The notes: generated by a model from the letters alone, not told the origin. DNA of 64,000 nt from PALSA-894 sp963757565 (GCA_963757565.1 CAVWSB010000011.1:372001-436000), one strand, 5' to 3'. Shown: positions 25,441-35,028, counted from the stretch's first letter. Program-made: numbers and translations.

Positions 25441-27302
25441 TGGCGTTCACGCGCCGGAACGTTCTGACGATCGGTGCGGGCGCGCTTGCCGGTAGCGTGC
25501 GGTCCGCGAAGGCGGCGCCGGCCGAGGGCGAGACCGAAACTCATGGCATCTCATCGTTTGGCGATTTGAAGTATCCGGCCGACTTCAAGCAGCTCGACTA
25601 CGTCAATCCGGATGCGCCCAAGGGCGGGATGTTCTCGCAGATCGGTCCGGCGCGACAGTTCAATCAGAACTTCCTCACCTTCAATTCGCTCAACAGCTAC
25701 ATCCTGCGCGGCGATGCCGCCCAGGGCATGGAGCTGACCTTCGCCACGCTGATGAGCCCGGCCGCCGACGAACCCGACGCGCTGTATGGCCTTGCGGCGC
25801 GCGCCGTACGGATTTCCGCGGACCGGCTCACCTACCGCTATCTGATGCGGCCCGAGGCGCGTTTCCACGATGGTACCAAACTGACCGCGCATGATGTCGC
25901 ATTCTCGCTCAAGCTCCTGAAGGAGAAGGGGCACCCGATCATCGGCCAATTGACGCGCGATTTTCTCGGCGCGGAGGCTGAAGACGACGCGACGCTGGTG
26001 CTGAAGTTCGCGGAAAGGCGCGCGCGCGACGTGCCGCTGTTTGTCGCGACACTGCCGATTTTCTCGCGTGCCTATTATTCGGCGCACAATTTCGAGGAGA
26101 CGACTCTGGAGATACCGCTCGGTTGCGGACCGTACCAGGTCGGCAAGTTCGAAGCCGGGCGCTACATCGAATACGACCGCGTCAAGGACTGGTGGGCTGC
26201 GGACCTGCCGATCGCGCGCGGGCAATACAATTTCGACACCGTGCGCTTCGAGTTCTACCGCGACCGCGACGTCGGCTTCGAGGGCTTCACAGCGAAGAAC
26301 TACCTGTTCCGCGAGGAGTTCACCGCGCGGACGTGGGCGACGCGCTACGACTTTCCCGCCCTCAAGGATGGCCGCGTGAAGCAGGCGGTGCTGCCCGACG
26401 ACACGCCGTCTGGCGGGCAGGGCTGGTTCATGAATGTCAGGCGCGCCAAATTCCAGAACGCCGCGCTTCGCGAGGCGATCAGCGACGCGTTCGATTTCGA
26501 GTGGACCAACAAGACCATCATGTACGGCGCTTACAAACGCACGGTCTCGGTGTTCCAGAATTCGAACATGATGGCGCAGGGCAAGCCGGTCGGCGCCGAG
26601 CTGGCGTTGCTCGAGCCCTTTCGCGGCAAGGTGCCGGACGAAGTTTTCGGTGAACCCTATGTGCCGCCCGTCTCGGATGGCTCGGGCCAGGATCGGCTGA
26701 TTTTGCGCAGGGCCTCGCAAATGCTGCAACAGGCCGGATACCCTATCAAGGATGGCAAGCGGGTCGACCCCCAGGGTGACCCGCTGACGTTCGAGTTTCT
26801 GATCGACGAGCCGACTTTCCAGCCGCACCACATGCCGTTCATCAAGAATCTCGCGACCATCGGTATCGACGCAACCCTGCGCATTGTCGATCCGGTGCAG
26901 TATCGCAAGCGCGTCGATGAATTCGACTACGATGTCACCGTGGAGCGGATGAGTTTCTCCACCACGCCGGGCGACTCGCTGCGCTCCTTCTTCTCCAGTG
27001 AATCTGCGCGCCGTCCCGGTTCGAACAATCGTGCCGGCATCGCCGACCCCGTTGTCGACATGTTGATCGAGAAGATCATCGCGGCGCCGACGCGCGACGA
27101 TCTGACGATTGCGTGCCGCGCGCTCGATCGCGTCATCCGCGCCGGACGTTACTGGATTCCGCACTGGTATTCGGCCTCACACCGCATCGCCTACTGGGAT
27201 GTATTCGGCTTTCCGCCGAAGCCGCCCAACTATTCGCGCGGGGTTCCCGAAACCTGGTGGTACGATCAGGACAAAGCGGCAAAACTCGAGCGGGGGCGCT
27301 AG
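25440..27302 (+). CDS. Extracellular solute-binding protein family 5, YejA-type (second copy)
   Basis: A 620-residue paralogue of the preceding binding protein. GTG 25440 shares a base with the upstream TAG (TAGTG), implying translational coupling. It has a twin-arginine signal (TRRNVLTIGAGALAG) and the same start GDLKYPADFKQLDYVNPDAPKGG, then ARFHDGTKLTAHDVAFSLKLL and SFFSSESARRPGSNNRAG. The two proteins share architecture but differ widely in sequence, suggesting separate ligands feeding one permease. The permease gene yejB follows 32 bases later. Confidence 0.92.
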   Translation: MAFTRRNVLTIGAGALAGSVRSAKAAPAEGETETHGISSFGDLKYPADFKQLDYVNPDAPKGGMFSQIGPARQFNQNFLTFNSLNSYILRGDAAQGMELTFATLMSPAADEPDALYGLAARAVRISADRLTYRYLMRPEARFHDGTKLTAHDVAFSLKLLKEKGHPIIGQLTRDFLGAEAEDDATLVLKFAERRARDVPLFVATLPIFSRAYYSAHNFEETTLEIPLGCGPYQVGKFEAGRYIEYDRVKDWWAADLPIARGQYNFDTVRFEFYRDRDVGFEGFTAKNYLFREEFTARTWATRYDFPALKDGRVKQAVLPDDTPSGGQGWFMNVRRAKFQNAALREAISDAFDFEWTNKTIMYGAYKRTVSVFQNSNMMAQGKPVGAELALLEPFRGKVPDEVFGEPYVPPVSDGSGQDRLILRRASQMLQQAGYPIKDGKRVDPQGDPLTFEFLIDEPTFQPHHMPFIKNLATIGIDATLRIVDPVQYRKRVDEFDYDVTVERMSFSTTPGDSLRSFFSSESARRPGSNNRAGIADPVVDMLIEKIIAAPTRDDLTIACRALDRVIRAGRYWIPHWYSASHRIAYWDVFGFPPKPPNYSRGVPETWWYDQDKAAKLERGR

Positions 27303-27334
27303 TATTCATGGCACCTCCGACTCACAGGCATTGA

Positions 27335-28534
27335 ATGGCCGCCTATATCACGCGCCGCATCCTGTTCATGATCCCGACGGTGCTCGGGATCATGCTGGTC
27401 TCCTTCATTGTGGTGCAGTTCGCGCCCGGCGGACCGGTCGAGCGCGTGATCGCGCAAATTTCCGGGCAAGATACCGGCGCGACCTCGCGTATCTCGGGCT
27501 CGTCCGGCGGCGATTTCGCAGGACGCGCGCCATCGCCGGGCGCGGCCGGCTCGGCGGTGAATTCGAAATATCGCGGTGCGCAAGGGCTCGATCCCGATTT
27601 TATCAGGAAGCTTGAGGTTCAGTTCGGCTTCGACAAGCCGGCCTGGGAACGCTTCGGGATGATGATTGCGAATTTCGCGACCTTCGACTTCGGCAAGAGC
27701 TACTTTCGCGATGTGAGCGTGCTCGATCTCATCAAGGAGAAGCTGCCGGTCTCGATGTCGCTCGGCATTTGGATGACGCTGCTGAGCTACCTGATCTCGA
27801 TCCCGCTCGGCATCCGCAAGGCGGTGAGCGACGGATCGCGCTTCGACACCTGGACCTCGGGGGTCATCATCATCGGCTATGCGATCCCGGGCTTCCTGTT
27901 CGCGATTCTGCTGATCATCCTGTTCGCGGGCGGCTCGTTCTGGGATTTCTTCCCGCTGCGCGGACTGCTCTCGGACGGCGTCAGCGGTTCTGCCTGCGCG
28001 CCGCTCTCCTGGGTCGGCTTTCATCTCGATACGTGGTTCGTGCCGTTCCGGCCCAACGGAAAATTCGCTCCGCTCTATTGCGCAATGGTGGTGGTACCGG
28101 ACTATTTCTGGCACCTGACGCTTCCGCTGATCTCCATGGCGCTCGCCGCCTTCGCCACAACGACGCTGCTCACCAAAAACTCGTTTTTGGACGAAATTCG
28201 CAAACAGTATGTGCTGACTGCGCGCGCCAAGGGCTGCACCTCGCGGCAGGTGCTTTACGGGCACATCTTCCGCAACGCGATGCTGATCGTGATCGCGGGA
28301 TTTCCCAGCGCGTTCGTGCATGCCTTCTTCACCGGGTCGCTGTTGATCGAAACGATATTCTCGCTCGACGGGCTCGGCCTGCTCGGCTTCGAGAGCGTGC
28401 TCAACCGCGATTATCCGGTGGTGTTTGCGACGCTCTATATCTTCTCGCTGGTCGGCCTCGCCGTGAATCTGATTTCCGATCTCACCTACACCTGGGTCGA
28501 TCCACGCATCGACTTCGAGACCCGGGAGGTGTGA
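27335..28534 (+). CDS. yejB: ABC transporter permease, YejB-type
   Basis: A 399-residue inner-membrane permease of the OppB/DppB group with an N-terminal helix (RRILFMIPTVLGIMLVSFIVV), a long periplasmic loop typical of YejB, and the BPD_transp_1 domain with ARAKGCTSRQVLYGHIFRNA as the EAA-like coupling loop. With the two binding proteins, YejE and YejF it forms an importer for peptides; relatives import microcin C or muropeptides. Its TGA overlaps the yejE ATG. Confidence 0.94.
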   Translation: MAAYITRRILFMIPTVLGIMLVSFIVVQFAPGGPVERVIAQISGQDTGATSRISGSSGGDFAGRAPSPGAAGSAVNSKYRGAQGLDPDFIRKLEVQFGFDKPAWERFGMMIANFATFDFGKSYFRDVSVLDLIKEKLPVSMSLGIWMTLLSYLISIPLGIRKAVSDGSRFDTWTSGVIIIGYAIPGFLFAILLIILFAGGSFWDFFPLRGLLSDGVSGSACAPLSWVGFHLDTWFVPFRPNGKFAPLYCAMVVVPDYFWHLTLPLISMALAAFATTTLLTKNSFLDEIRKQYVLTARAKGCTSRQVLYGHIFRNAMLIVIAGFPSAFVHAFFTGSLLIETIFSLDGLGLLGFESVLNRDYPVVFATLYIFSLVGLAVNLISDLTYTWVDPRIDFETREV

Positions 28535-29757
28535 TGGACGCGCGCACCACACCGGATACGCCCGACATGACCGCGGTCGGGGTGATGGGACTCGATGTAC
28601 TCCCCGAGCGGCACTCACTCACGATGTCGCCGCTCAACCGTCGGCGCTGGCAGAACTTCAAGGCAAACCGGCGCGGCTACTGGTCGTTCTGGATTTTCCT
28701 GGTGCTGTTCTTCGTGACGCTGTTTGCGGAGTTTCTGGCGAACGACAAGCCGTTCCTCGTCCGTGTCGACGGCCAAACCTTCGTGCCGGTGCTTTTCAAC
28801 TATCCGGAGACTGCGTTCGGCGGCGAATTCGAGACCGCGGCCGACTATCGCGATCCGTATTTGAAGAAGATGATCGAGGACAAGGGCGGTTCGGTCTGGT
28901 GGCCGCCTATCCGCTACTCCTACGACACCCACAATCTCAACCTGCCGACGCCGGCTCCCTCGCCGCCGACCTGGATGCTGACGGAGGATCAGTGCAAGCA
29001 GACTGCCGGCAGGCTGGAAGACGCCCTGAGCAAGAGCGCCGCTCCGCCGCCACAGGGCGTCCGGATGGGCTGCAAGGATCTCGAATACAACTGGCTCGGC
29101 ACCGACGATCAGGGCCGCGACGTCGTGGCGCGGCTGATCTACGGGTTCCGCATCTCGGTGCTGTTTGGCCTGACGCTGACCATCGTGTCGTCGGTCATCG
29201 GGGTCGCGGCCGGCGCCGTGCAGGGTTACTTCGGCGGCTGGACGGATCTCTTGTTTCAGCGCGTGATCGAAATATGGACTTCGATCCCCTCGCTCTATCT
29301 GCTGCTGATCATCTCGTCCGTGCTGGTGCCAGGATTCTTCGTGCTGCTCGGCATCCTGCTCCTGTTTTCGTGGGTGTCGCTGGTGGGGCTCGTGCGCGCC
29401 GAATTTCTGCGCGGGCGCAATTTCGAGTACATTCAGGCGGCACGCGCGCTCGGCGTCTCGAATGCCACCATCATGTTCCGCCACCTTCTGCCGAACGCGA
29501 TGGTCGCCACCATGACGTTCCTGCCGTTCATCGTGTCGTCCTCGGTGATGACGCTGACCGCGCTCGACTTCCTCGGCTTCGGCCTGCCACCGGGCTCGCC
29601 CTCGCTCGGTGAACTGCTCTCACAAGGCAAGGCGAACATCCAGGCGCCGTGGCTCGGCCTGTGCGGGTTCATCACGGTGGCGTTCATGCTCTCGCTTCTG
29701 ATTTTCATCGGCGAGGCGGTGCGCGACGCATTCGATCCGCGAAAGACGTTTGGGTGA
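28534..29757 (+). CDS. yejE: ABC transporter permease, YejE-type
   Basis: A 407-residue permease of the OppC/DppC group. ATG 28534 overlaps the yejB stop (TGATG). N-terminal NRRRWQNFKANRRGYWSFWI is the family start; a long periplasmic insertion (about residues 80-190) includes WWPPIRYSYDTHNLNLPTPAP, characteristic of YejE. The coupling loop is ALGVSNATIMFRHLLPNAM. The expected next gene yejF is displaced by a two-gene toxin-antitoxin unit. Confidence 0.94.
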   Translation: MDARTTPDTPDMTAVGVMGLDVLPERHSLTMSPLNRRRWQNFKANRRGYWSFWIFLVLFFVTLFAEFLANDKPFLVRVDGQTFVPVLFNYPETAFGGEFETAADYRDPYLKKMIEDKGGSVWWPPIRYSYDTHNLNLPTPAPSPPTWMLTEDQCKQTAGRLEDALSKSAAPPPQGVRMGCKDLEYNWLGTDDQGRDVVARLIYGFRISVLFGLTLTIVSSVIGVAAGAVQGYFGGWTDLLFQRVIEIWTSIPSLYLLLIISSVLVPGFFVLLGILLLFSWVSLVGLVRAEFLRGRNFEYIQAARALGVSNATIMFRHLLPNAMVATMTFLPFIVSSSVMTLTALDFLGFGLPPGSPSLGELLSQGKANIQAPWLGLCGFITVAFMLSLLIFIGEAVRDAFDPRKTFG

Positions 29758-29788
29758 GGGCGTGCTAGGATGCCGCTCGGTGAATGCT

Positions 29789-30007
29789 ATGAACAAGATC
29801 GTGAAAGAGCACTATCCGGTCGAGCGGCTTCCGGCTGATCTGCAGGCGGGTCTGCCGAAGGAGGGGCGCGTCCGCATCGAGTTGGAGCCCGAGCGGGAGC
29901 AAGCCAAGTCCGAGCCTTTGGCGAAATTGGTTGGCACTGGCAATAACGTCCACGGTGACCTACACGCGATCCTCAAGCGCACAAGCTCTCTCAGAGACAG
30001 TCGCTGA
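29789..30007 (+). CDS. Putative antitoxin of a PIN-domain toxin-antitoxin pair
   Basis: A 72-residue protein encoded immediately before a PIN-domain toxin, overlapping it by one base (TGATG). The start MNKIVKEHYPVERLPADLQAG is like small rhizobial antitoxins that begin with a dimerising strand-helix; the C-terminal half is charged, as toxin-wrapping regions often are. ATG 29789 is chosen; an upstream in-frame frame reaches 29750 inside yejE. Family membership is inferred mainly from position. It lies inside the yej operon, 31 bases after yejE. Confidence 0.6.
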   Translation: MNKIVKEHYPVERLPADLQAGLPKEGRVRIELEPEREQAKSEPLAKLVGTGNNVHGDLHAILKRTSSLRDSR

Positions 30008-30459
30008 TGTGGGATGGATTTGTGGGCGATTCGATCTACCTGGATACGAACGTCATCATACTGGCTATCGAAGAAGGAAATCCGTGGACGGATTCATTGC
30101 GAGAGCTCTTCGAGGCTATCGATGAAAACGCAATTCGTGCTTTTACGTCGGAAATGACTTTGGCTGAGGTTTTGGCAAAGCCGCTTTCCTTAAGCGATGG
30201 TGCGCTGATTGAAAAATACAATCAGCTACTGGCGCCCGAAAGCGCGCTAAAGGTCATCCCGATTGACAGGCCGATTTTGCGAGCAGCATCGCAGCTTCAA
30301 GGCGAGCTGGGAATAAAGCTTATGGATTCGATCCATATCGCGACTGCTCAATCGACAAAGTGCGACTTCTTCTTGAGTCAAGACCAGCGACTTGGCCACG
30401 CGATACGAGAACGCTTTCGTTGGATACAGCTTTCAGACGTGCATGAGGGTTCGCCGTGA
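30007..30459 (+). CDS. PIN domain toxin, VapC-type
   Basis: A 150-residue PIN-domain ribonuclease. The acidic metal ligands are visible: Asp13 in YLDTNVI, Glu54 in TLAEVLAKP, Asp107 in LMDSIHIATA and Asp126 in LSQDQRL. VapC toxins cleave tRNA or rRNA when released from their antitoxin. The local base composition is more AT-rich than flanking yej genes. Its TGA overlaps the GTG of yejF by four bases (GTGA), so yejF translation may depend on translation of the toxin. Confidence 0.88.
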   Translation: MWDGFVGDSIYLDTNVIILAIEEGNPWTDSLRELFEAIDENAIRAFTSEMTLAEVLAKPLSLSDGALIEKYNQLLAPESALKVIPIDRPILRAASQLQGELGIKLMDSIHIATAQSTKCDFFLSQDQRLGHAIRERFRWIQLSDVHEGSP

Positions 30460-32153
30460 ACCAGCCGCTCCTCTCCGTCCGCGACTTGTCCGTCGCGTTC
30501 CGGCAAGGCGAGCGGCAATTGCTCGCAGTCGATGGTATTTCGTTCGAGTTGAAGAAGGGCGAGACGCTCGCGCTGGTCGGCGAATCCGGCTCGGGCAAGT
30601 CGGTGACCGCGCTGTCGGTGATGAAGCTCTTGCCATACCCATCGGCGAGCCATCCCTCAGGCACTATCCATTTCAAGGGTCAGGAACTGCTCGGCCTGAG
30701 CGAACGCGAGATCCGCCACGTGCGCGGCAACGACATTACCATCGTGTTCCAGGAGCCGATGACGTCGCTCAATCCGCTCCACACGATCGAAAAGCAGATC
30801 GGCGAAATCCTGCTGCTGCACGGCGGCCTCACCGGCGCGCCGGCGCGTGCGCGCATCATCGATCTGCTGCGCCAGGTCGGCATTCCCGATCCAGAGGGAA
30901 GGCTTGCGAGCTATCCGCACCAGCTTTCCGGCGGGCAGCGCCAGCGCGTGATGATCGCAATGGCGCTCGCCAATGAGCCGGACCTGCTGATCGCCGACGA
31001 GCCGACCACCGCGCTTGACGTCACGGTGCAGGCTCAGATCCTGCAATTGCTGAAGGAACTTCAGGCCCGCCTCGGCATGGCGATGCTGTTCATCACTCAC
31101 GATCTCGGCATTGTGCGCAAGATCGCCGACCGGGTGTGCGTGATGAAGGACGGCAAGATCGTCGAGACAGGTCCTGTGACCGACGTGTTCGAGCGCCCGC
31201 AACATCCCTACACGTGCGCTCTGCTCGCGGCCGTGCCGAAGCCCGATCCGGCGCCGCTCCAGCCGCAGGCGCCGGTTATTATCGAGACCGACAATCTCAA
31301 GGTCTGGTTCCCGATCAAGCGTGGCGTGATGCGCAACGTGGCCGGTCATATCAAGGCGGTCGACGGTGTGAGCATTTCGGTGCGGAAGGGCGAGACGCTC
31401 GGCATTGTGGGAGAGTCGGGGTCCGGCAAGACCACGCTCGGCCTTGCGATCCTGCGCCTGATCTCCTCCGACGGGCCGATCGTGTTCATGGGCAAATCAC
31501 TGCAGGGGCTCAAGTTCAAGGCGATGCGCCCGTTCCGCCACGACATGCAGATCGTATTCCAGGATCCGTTCGGGTCGCTTTCGCCCCGCATGTCGGTTGC
31601 CGACATCATTGAGGAGGGGCTGTGGGTGCATCAGCCGCAATTGACCGCCACCGAACGCGAGGCGCGTGTCGTCGCGGCGCTGACCGACGTTGGCCTCGAC
31701 CCTGAGACCCGCTTCCGCTATCCGCACGAGTTCTCCGGCGGGCAGCGCCAGCGCATTGCGGTCGCGCGTGCGGTGGTGCTTGAGCCGACTTTCGTGGTGC
31801 TTGACGAGCCGACCTCTGCGCTCGACATGCTGATCCAGTCGCAGATCGTGGACCTCCTGCGCGACCTGCAGAAGCGGCGCAATCTCACCTATCTGTTCAT
31901 CTCGCATGACCTGCGCGTGGTCTCGGCGCTGGCGAGCCGGTTGATCGTGATGCGCAACGGCAAGGTCGTGGAGGAGGGACCCGCCGTCGACATCTTCCGG
32001 CGGCCGAAAAGCGATTACACCCGCGCCCTGTTTGCCGCCGCGTTCAATCTCGACACAGTCGAGGGGGACCAAGTCGATGACACGGCTCCGAGCCCGCAGG
32101 ATGCCGCGGATGCTCTCAAGACCATGCACGACCAGACATGGTCACCCGAGTGA
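30456..32153 (+). CDS. yejF: ABC transporter ATPase, YejF-type (fused double ATPase)
   Basis: A 565-residue protein with two complete ABC domains. First: Walker A GESGSGKSVTAL (about 44-51), signature LSGGQRQRVMIAMAL, Walker B LLIADEPTTALDV. Second: Walker A GESGSGKTTLGLA, signature FSGGQRQRIAVARAV, Walker B FVVLDEPTSALD. It energises the yejBE permease. The GTG start overlaps the toxin stop; the end overlaps the next dehydrogenase gene. Confidence 0.94.
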   Translation: MNQPLLSVRDLSVAFRQGERQLLAVDGISFELKKGETLALVGESGSGKSVTALSVMKLLPYPSASHPSGTIHFKGQELLGLSEREIRHVRGNDITIVFQEPMTSLNPLHTIEKQIGEILLLHGGLTGAPARARIIDLLRQVGIPDPEGRLASYPHQLSGGQRQRVMIAMALANEPDLLIADEPTTALDVTVQAQILQLLKELQARLGMAMLFITHDLGIVRKIADRVCVMKDGKIVETGPVTDVFERPQHPYTCALLAAVPKPDPAPLQPQAPVIIETDNLKVWFPIKRGVMRNVAGHIKAVDGVSISVRKGETLGIVGESGSGKTTLGLAILRLISSDGPIVFMGKSLQGLKFKAMRPFRHDMQIVFQDPFGSLSPRMSVADIIEEGLWVHQPQLTATEREARVVAALTDVGLDPETRFRYPHEFSGGQRQRIAVARAVVLEPTFVVLDEPTSALDMLIQSQIVDLLRDLQKRRNLTYLFISHDLRVVSALASRLIVMRNGKVVEEGPAVDIFRRPKSDYTRALFAAAFNLDTVEGDQVDDTAPSPQDAADALKTMHDQTWSPE

Positions 32154-33112
32154 GCAACGGCGCGCTCGCGCTGCTCATCACCGGCAGCACCGAGAATTGG
32201 GCGCCGCGGCGCTGGCGCGAGCGCTTCCTGCGCGTGTGCCCGGAGCGGCCGGTGGCGCTGATCCCCGAGGACAAGATAGATCCGGCGCTGGTGCGCTACG
32301 CGGCGGTGTGGAAGCCGCAGCCAGGCGCCCTCTCTGCGTTTCCGAATCTCGCGGCCATCTTCAATCTCGGCGCCGGCGTCGATGCGGTGTTGGCGGACAA
32401 GACGCTGCCCGACGTGCCGCTGGTGCGCGTCGCGGTCGATGATCTCACCGCGCGCATGACCGAGTACATCGTGATGCACGTGCTGATGCATCATCGCCGG
32501 CAGGGCTACTACACGGAAAGCCAGCGCAACAAGGTCTGGGCGCCGAAGTTGCAATGGGCGGCGCGCGATCTGCGCGTCGGCATCATGGGGCTCGGCGTGC
32601 TGGGGCGCGATGCGGCGCAAGTGCTGGCGCGTATCGGTTTCGACGTCGCGGGATGGAGCAGCACGGCAAAATCGATCCCGGGAGTCGCGTGCTTTTCGGG
32701 TGAACAGTTCGATGCGTTCCTCGCGCGCACCGATGTGCTGGTGTGCCTGCTGCCGCTGACGCCACAAACGCATCACATCCTCAATCGCGACCTGTTTGGG
32801 AAACTCGCGCACGACGGCAAGCTCGGCGGGCCGGTGCTGATCAATGCGGGGCGAGGGGGCTTGCAGAACGAGGACGATTTGCTGGCGGCGCTGGATGACA
32901 GAACGCTGCTGGCCGCCACCCTCGATGTGTTCCACAGCGAGCCGTTGCCGCCAGAGAGCCGGTTCTGGTCGCATCCGGGAGTCACGCTCTCGCCGCACAA
33001 CGCCGCTGACACCGATCCGGACGCGATCTCGGTCTACGTCGCCGACCAGATCGCGTGTCATGAGCGCGGCGAGCCGTTGGTGAACGTGGTCAACCGCAAC
33101 AGCGGCTACTAA
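32138..33112 (+). CDS. Glyoxylate/hydroxypyruvate reductase A-like dehydrogenase
   Basis: A 324-residue D-2-hydroxyacid dehydrogenase of the GhrA group reducing glyoxylate or hydroxypyruvate with NAD(P)H. The NAD-binding motif is VGIMGLGVLGRDAAQ; the catalytic Arg lies in INAGRGGLQNEDDL, the Glu in LDVFHSEPLPPES and the His in TLSPHNAADTD. ATG 32138 overlaps yejF by 16 bases; GTG 32150 overlaps by four (GTGA) and is also plausible. Position as the last yej operon gene is by overlap only; no functional link is evident. Confidence 0.88.
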   Translation: MVTRVSNGALALLITGSTENWAPRRWRERFLRVCPERPVALIPEDKIDPALVRYAAVWKPQPGALSAFPNLAAIFNLGAGVDAVLADKTLPDVPLVRVAVDDLTARMTEYIVMHVLMHHRRQGYYTESQRNKVWAPKLQWAARDLRVGIMGLGVLGRDAAQVLARIGFDVAGWSSTAKSIPGVACFSGEQFDAFLARTDVLVCLLPLTPQTHHILNRDLFGKLAHDGKLGGPVLINAGRGGLQNEDDLLAALDDRTLLAATLDVFHSEPLPPESRFWSHPGVTLSPHNAADTDPDAISVYVADQIACHERGEPLVNVVNRNSGY

Positions 33113-33170
33113 GCGCCTGTCACGGCCTCGTGACTCGCATTTGCCCACGCCATCGCCGAAAGAGGCGCGC

Positions 33171-33839
33171 ATGATCATGCGCCTCATTGCCGTCTCTCTT
33201 CTTGCGACCGCAGCCATCACGGCGCACGCCGACGAGGCGTCCTACGACATCACCGGCATCGACGGTACAGCCGTAATGAATCATGTCGTCCCGGTCACGA
33301 CCGGGAATGACATCCGCAAGCTCCCGAGCGTCGTCGCCGTCGGCAATCCCAAGGGCGATGTCACGATCTACGAGTTCTACGATCTCAACTGCCCGTACTG
33401 CCGCCGCGCCTCGACCGATTTGCGGGCGCTCCTTTCGGCCGACAAAGAGATCAATCTTGTGCTGGTGCCATTCCCGGTGCTCGGCATTCCATCGATTCAG
33501 GCCGGGCGCGTGGAGTTCGCACTGGCGCAGATGGCCTCGCCGCTGAAGTTCAGCCTGTTTCACCAGAAGATGTTTTCCGGACGCGGCGTCGTTGACGGCA
33601 ATCGCGCCCTCGCCGGCGCGACGGAACTCGGGTTCGAGCGTGAGAAGATTCTCGCACTCGCCAACGACGACACCATCACCGAGGCCATGAAGGCGCATGT
33701 GAAGTTCGGCGACGTGCTGGGGATGGAGGCGACGCCGTCGTTCGTCATTCAGGACGTGGCGATCATCGGATATCCGGGTCGCGATGCGATCGAGAAAATC
33801 GTCAAGTCCGTGCGGGCCTGCGGCAAGGCGCAGTGCTGA
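33171..33839 (+). CDS. DsbA family thioredoxin-fold protein
   Basis: A 222-residue exported thioredoxin-fold protein. ATG 33171 follows AGAGG and gives a signal peptide (RLIAVSLLATAAITAHA). The redox motif CPYC is at residues 74-77 in FYDLNCPYCRRAS, and the cis-Pro loop is ATPSFVIQDVAIIGYPG. It resembles DsbA/BdbD-type oxidoreductases that form or shuffle disulfides in periplasmic proteins. Two extra cysteines occur near the C-terminus. It converges on the NlpC/P60 gene three bases away. Confidence 0.85.
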   Translation: MIMRLIAVSLLATAAITAHADEASYDITGIDGTAVMNHVVPVTTGNDIRKLPSVVAVGNPKGDVTIYEFYDLNCPYCRRASTDLRALLSADKEINLVLVPFPVLGIPSIQAGRVEFALAQMASPLKFSLFHQKMFSGRGVVDGNRALAGATELGFEREKILALANDDTITEAMKAHVKFGDVLGMEATPSFVIQDVAIIGYPGRDAIEKIVKSVRACGKAQC

Positions 33840-33842
33840 GCG

Positions 33843-34681
33843 TCAGGACGGCCGCCGCACGCTGGTGACGTGATTGCCGCCCGCGCCGATCCGCGCGATC
33901 GCCTCGGCGAGCGGCTCGATCGCGACCGCCATATGGAAGGCGTTGGCGTGCACGAGCGTGGCCGCATCGCGGACGATGGCGACATGTCCCTTCCAGAACA
34001 CAAGATCGCCGCGCCGCAGCGATTTCAGATCGGCCGACGTGCCAAATGCGTTTTCCTGCATGTCGCTGTCGCGCGGGCAGGGGATGCCGCAGGCATTCAG
34101 CGCGACCTGCACCAGCCCGGAGCAGTCAAGTCCGTAATTGGTTTTGCCGCCCCACAGATACGGCGTGCCGAGGAAGCGCTCGGCGACGGTGACGAAATCG
34201 GTCTCTTGCGTTTCGAGTCTGCGCCAGATGCGCGGCCGGCAAAAATCCCAGCGCTGAAACCGCGAAGCGGTCCTGCTCGCGCGCGACCGCGATCGTTGCG
34301 CCGAGCGGCGGCATCGCGACCGGCGGCAGCTTGATCGACGGTCCGGGAAAGGCCAGCGTTCGCAGCGCGCTCACCCTGTGCGTCGGGCGGATCACGCGGC
34401 GCGAGCAAAGCGCTGGCCGCAAGCCAGCCCACATATCCGTCGGCGGCAAGCTGGCCCCACGCCCAGCCTTCGTCATCGAATTCGTAGATGGTGACGCGCT
34501 CGCCCATCAGGGCCTCGGTCATCAGCGGCGCGTCCGGGGCAGGGCGCTCGCGGACCGGCGTCTGTGCGTCGATCACCTCGCGCGTTTCGCCCGCGACGAA
34601 ACGCGCCGCGTTCACCTTGCCTTCGAGATGCTTGGCGGCGAGGTCCGGCCGCGCCGGCGTGATGCGCGGATCCAAACTCAC
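33843..34681 (-). CDS. NlpC/P60 family peptidase with SH3-like domain (two frameshifts)
   Basis: A cell-wall peptidase of about 278 residues, cutting gamma-D-Glu-diamino-acid bonds in peptidoglycan. The N-terminal SH3-like part (VRERPAPDAPLMTEALMGE, YVGWLAASALL) is in one frame, the middle in a second (THRVSALRTLAFPGPSIK), and the catalytic part in a third: TPYLWGGKTNYG then LDCSGLVQ (nucleophile Cys) and GDLVFWKGHVAIV (His). The frames join by removing one base at about 34386 (GGG to GG) and one at about 34224 (CC to C). Both look like sequencing errors. Its start overlaps the MarR gene's stop by four bases. Confidence 0.83.
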
Positions 34682-35028
34682 CGCGGCAGCCCCCGCGCCT
34701 TGGCAATCAGCACGTCGCCAAGCCGCTCAACCGCGAGGGCTCCCGCAGCCGTGCGCTGGATCACGACATTTCGCCGGTCGGTCTCGTCGCGGCGGCGCGA
34801 GACGAGCCCGATCATTCCCATTGTGTCGAGTGCGCGCGTGATCACCGGCTTGGTCACATTCAGCTTGGCGGCAAGGCCGCGCACAGTGTGCGGTGGTGGC
34901 TCCAAATAAATCGTAAGCAGGACGGAAAGCTGGCGCGCTGAGAGGTCGGGCTCGCCGTCGGTGACGAGCGCAAACGCAAAATCGTGCAGCAATCGCAACG
35001 CTTGCGAGGGACGCAACTCAACTGCCAT
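34678..35028 (-). CDS. MarR family transcriptional regulator
   Basis: A 116-residue winged-helix protein. RQLSVLLTIYLEPPPHTVRGLAAKLNVTKPVITRALDTM spans the helix-turn-helix (longer segment, about residues 32-70), and the wing is SRRRDETDRRNVVIQRT. It is shorter than most MarR proteins, lacking part of the terminal dimer helices. Upstream of and overlapping the NlpC/P60 gene, it probably regulates this small cell-wall operon; ligand unknown. Confidence 0.85.
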   Translation of the reverse strand: MAVELRPSQALRLLHDFAFALVTDGEPDLSARQLSVLLTIYLEPPPHTVRGLAAKLNVTKPVITRALDTMGMIGLVSRRRDETDRRNVVIQRTAAGALAVERLGDVLIAKARGLPR

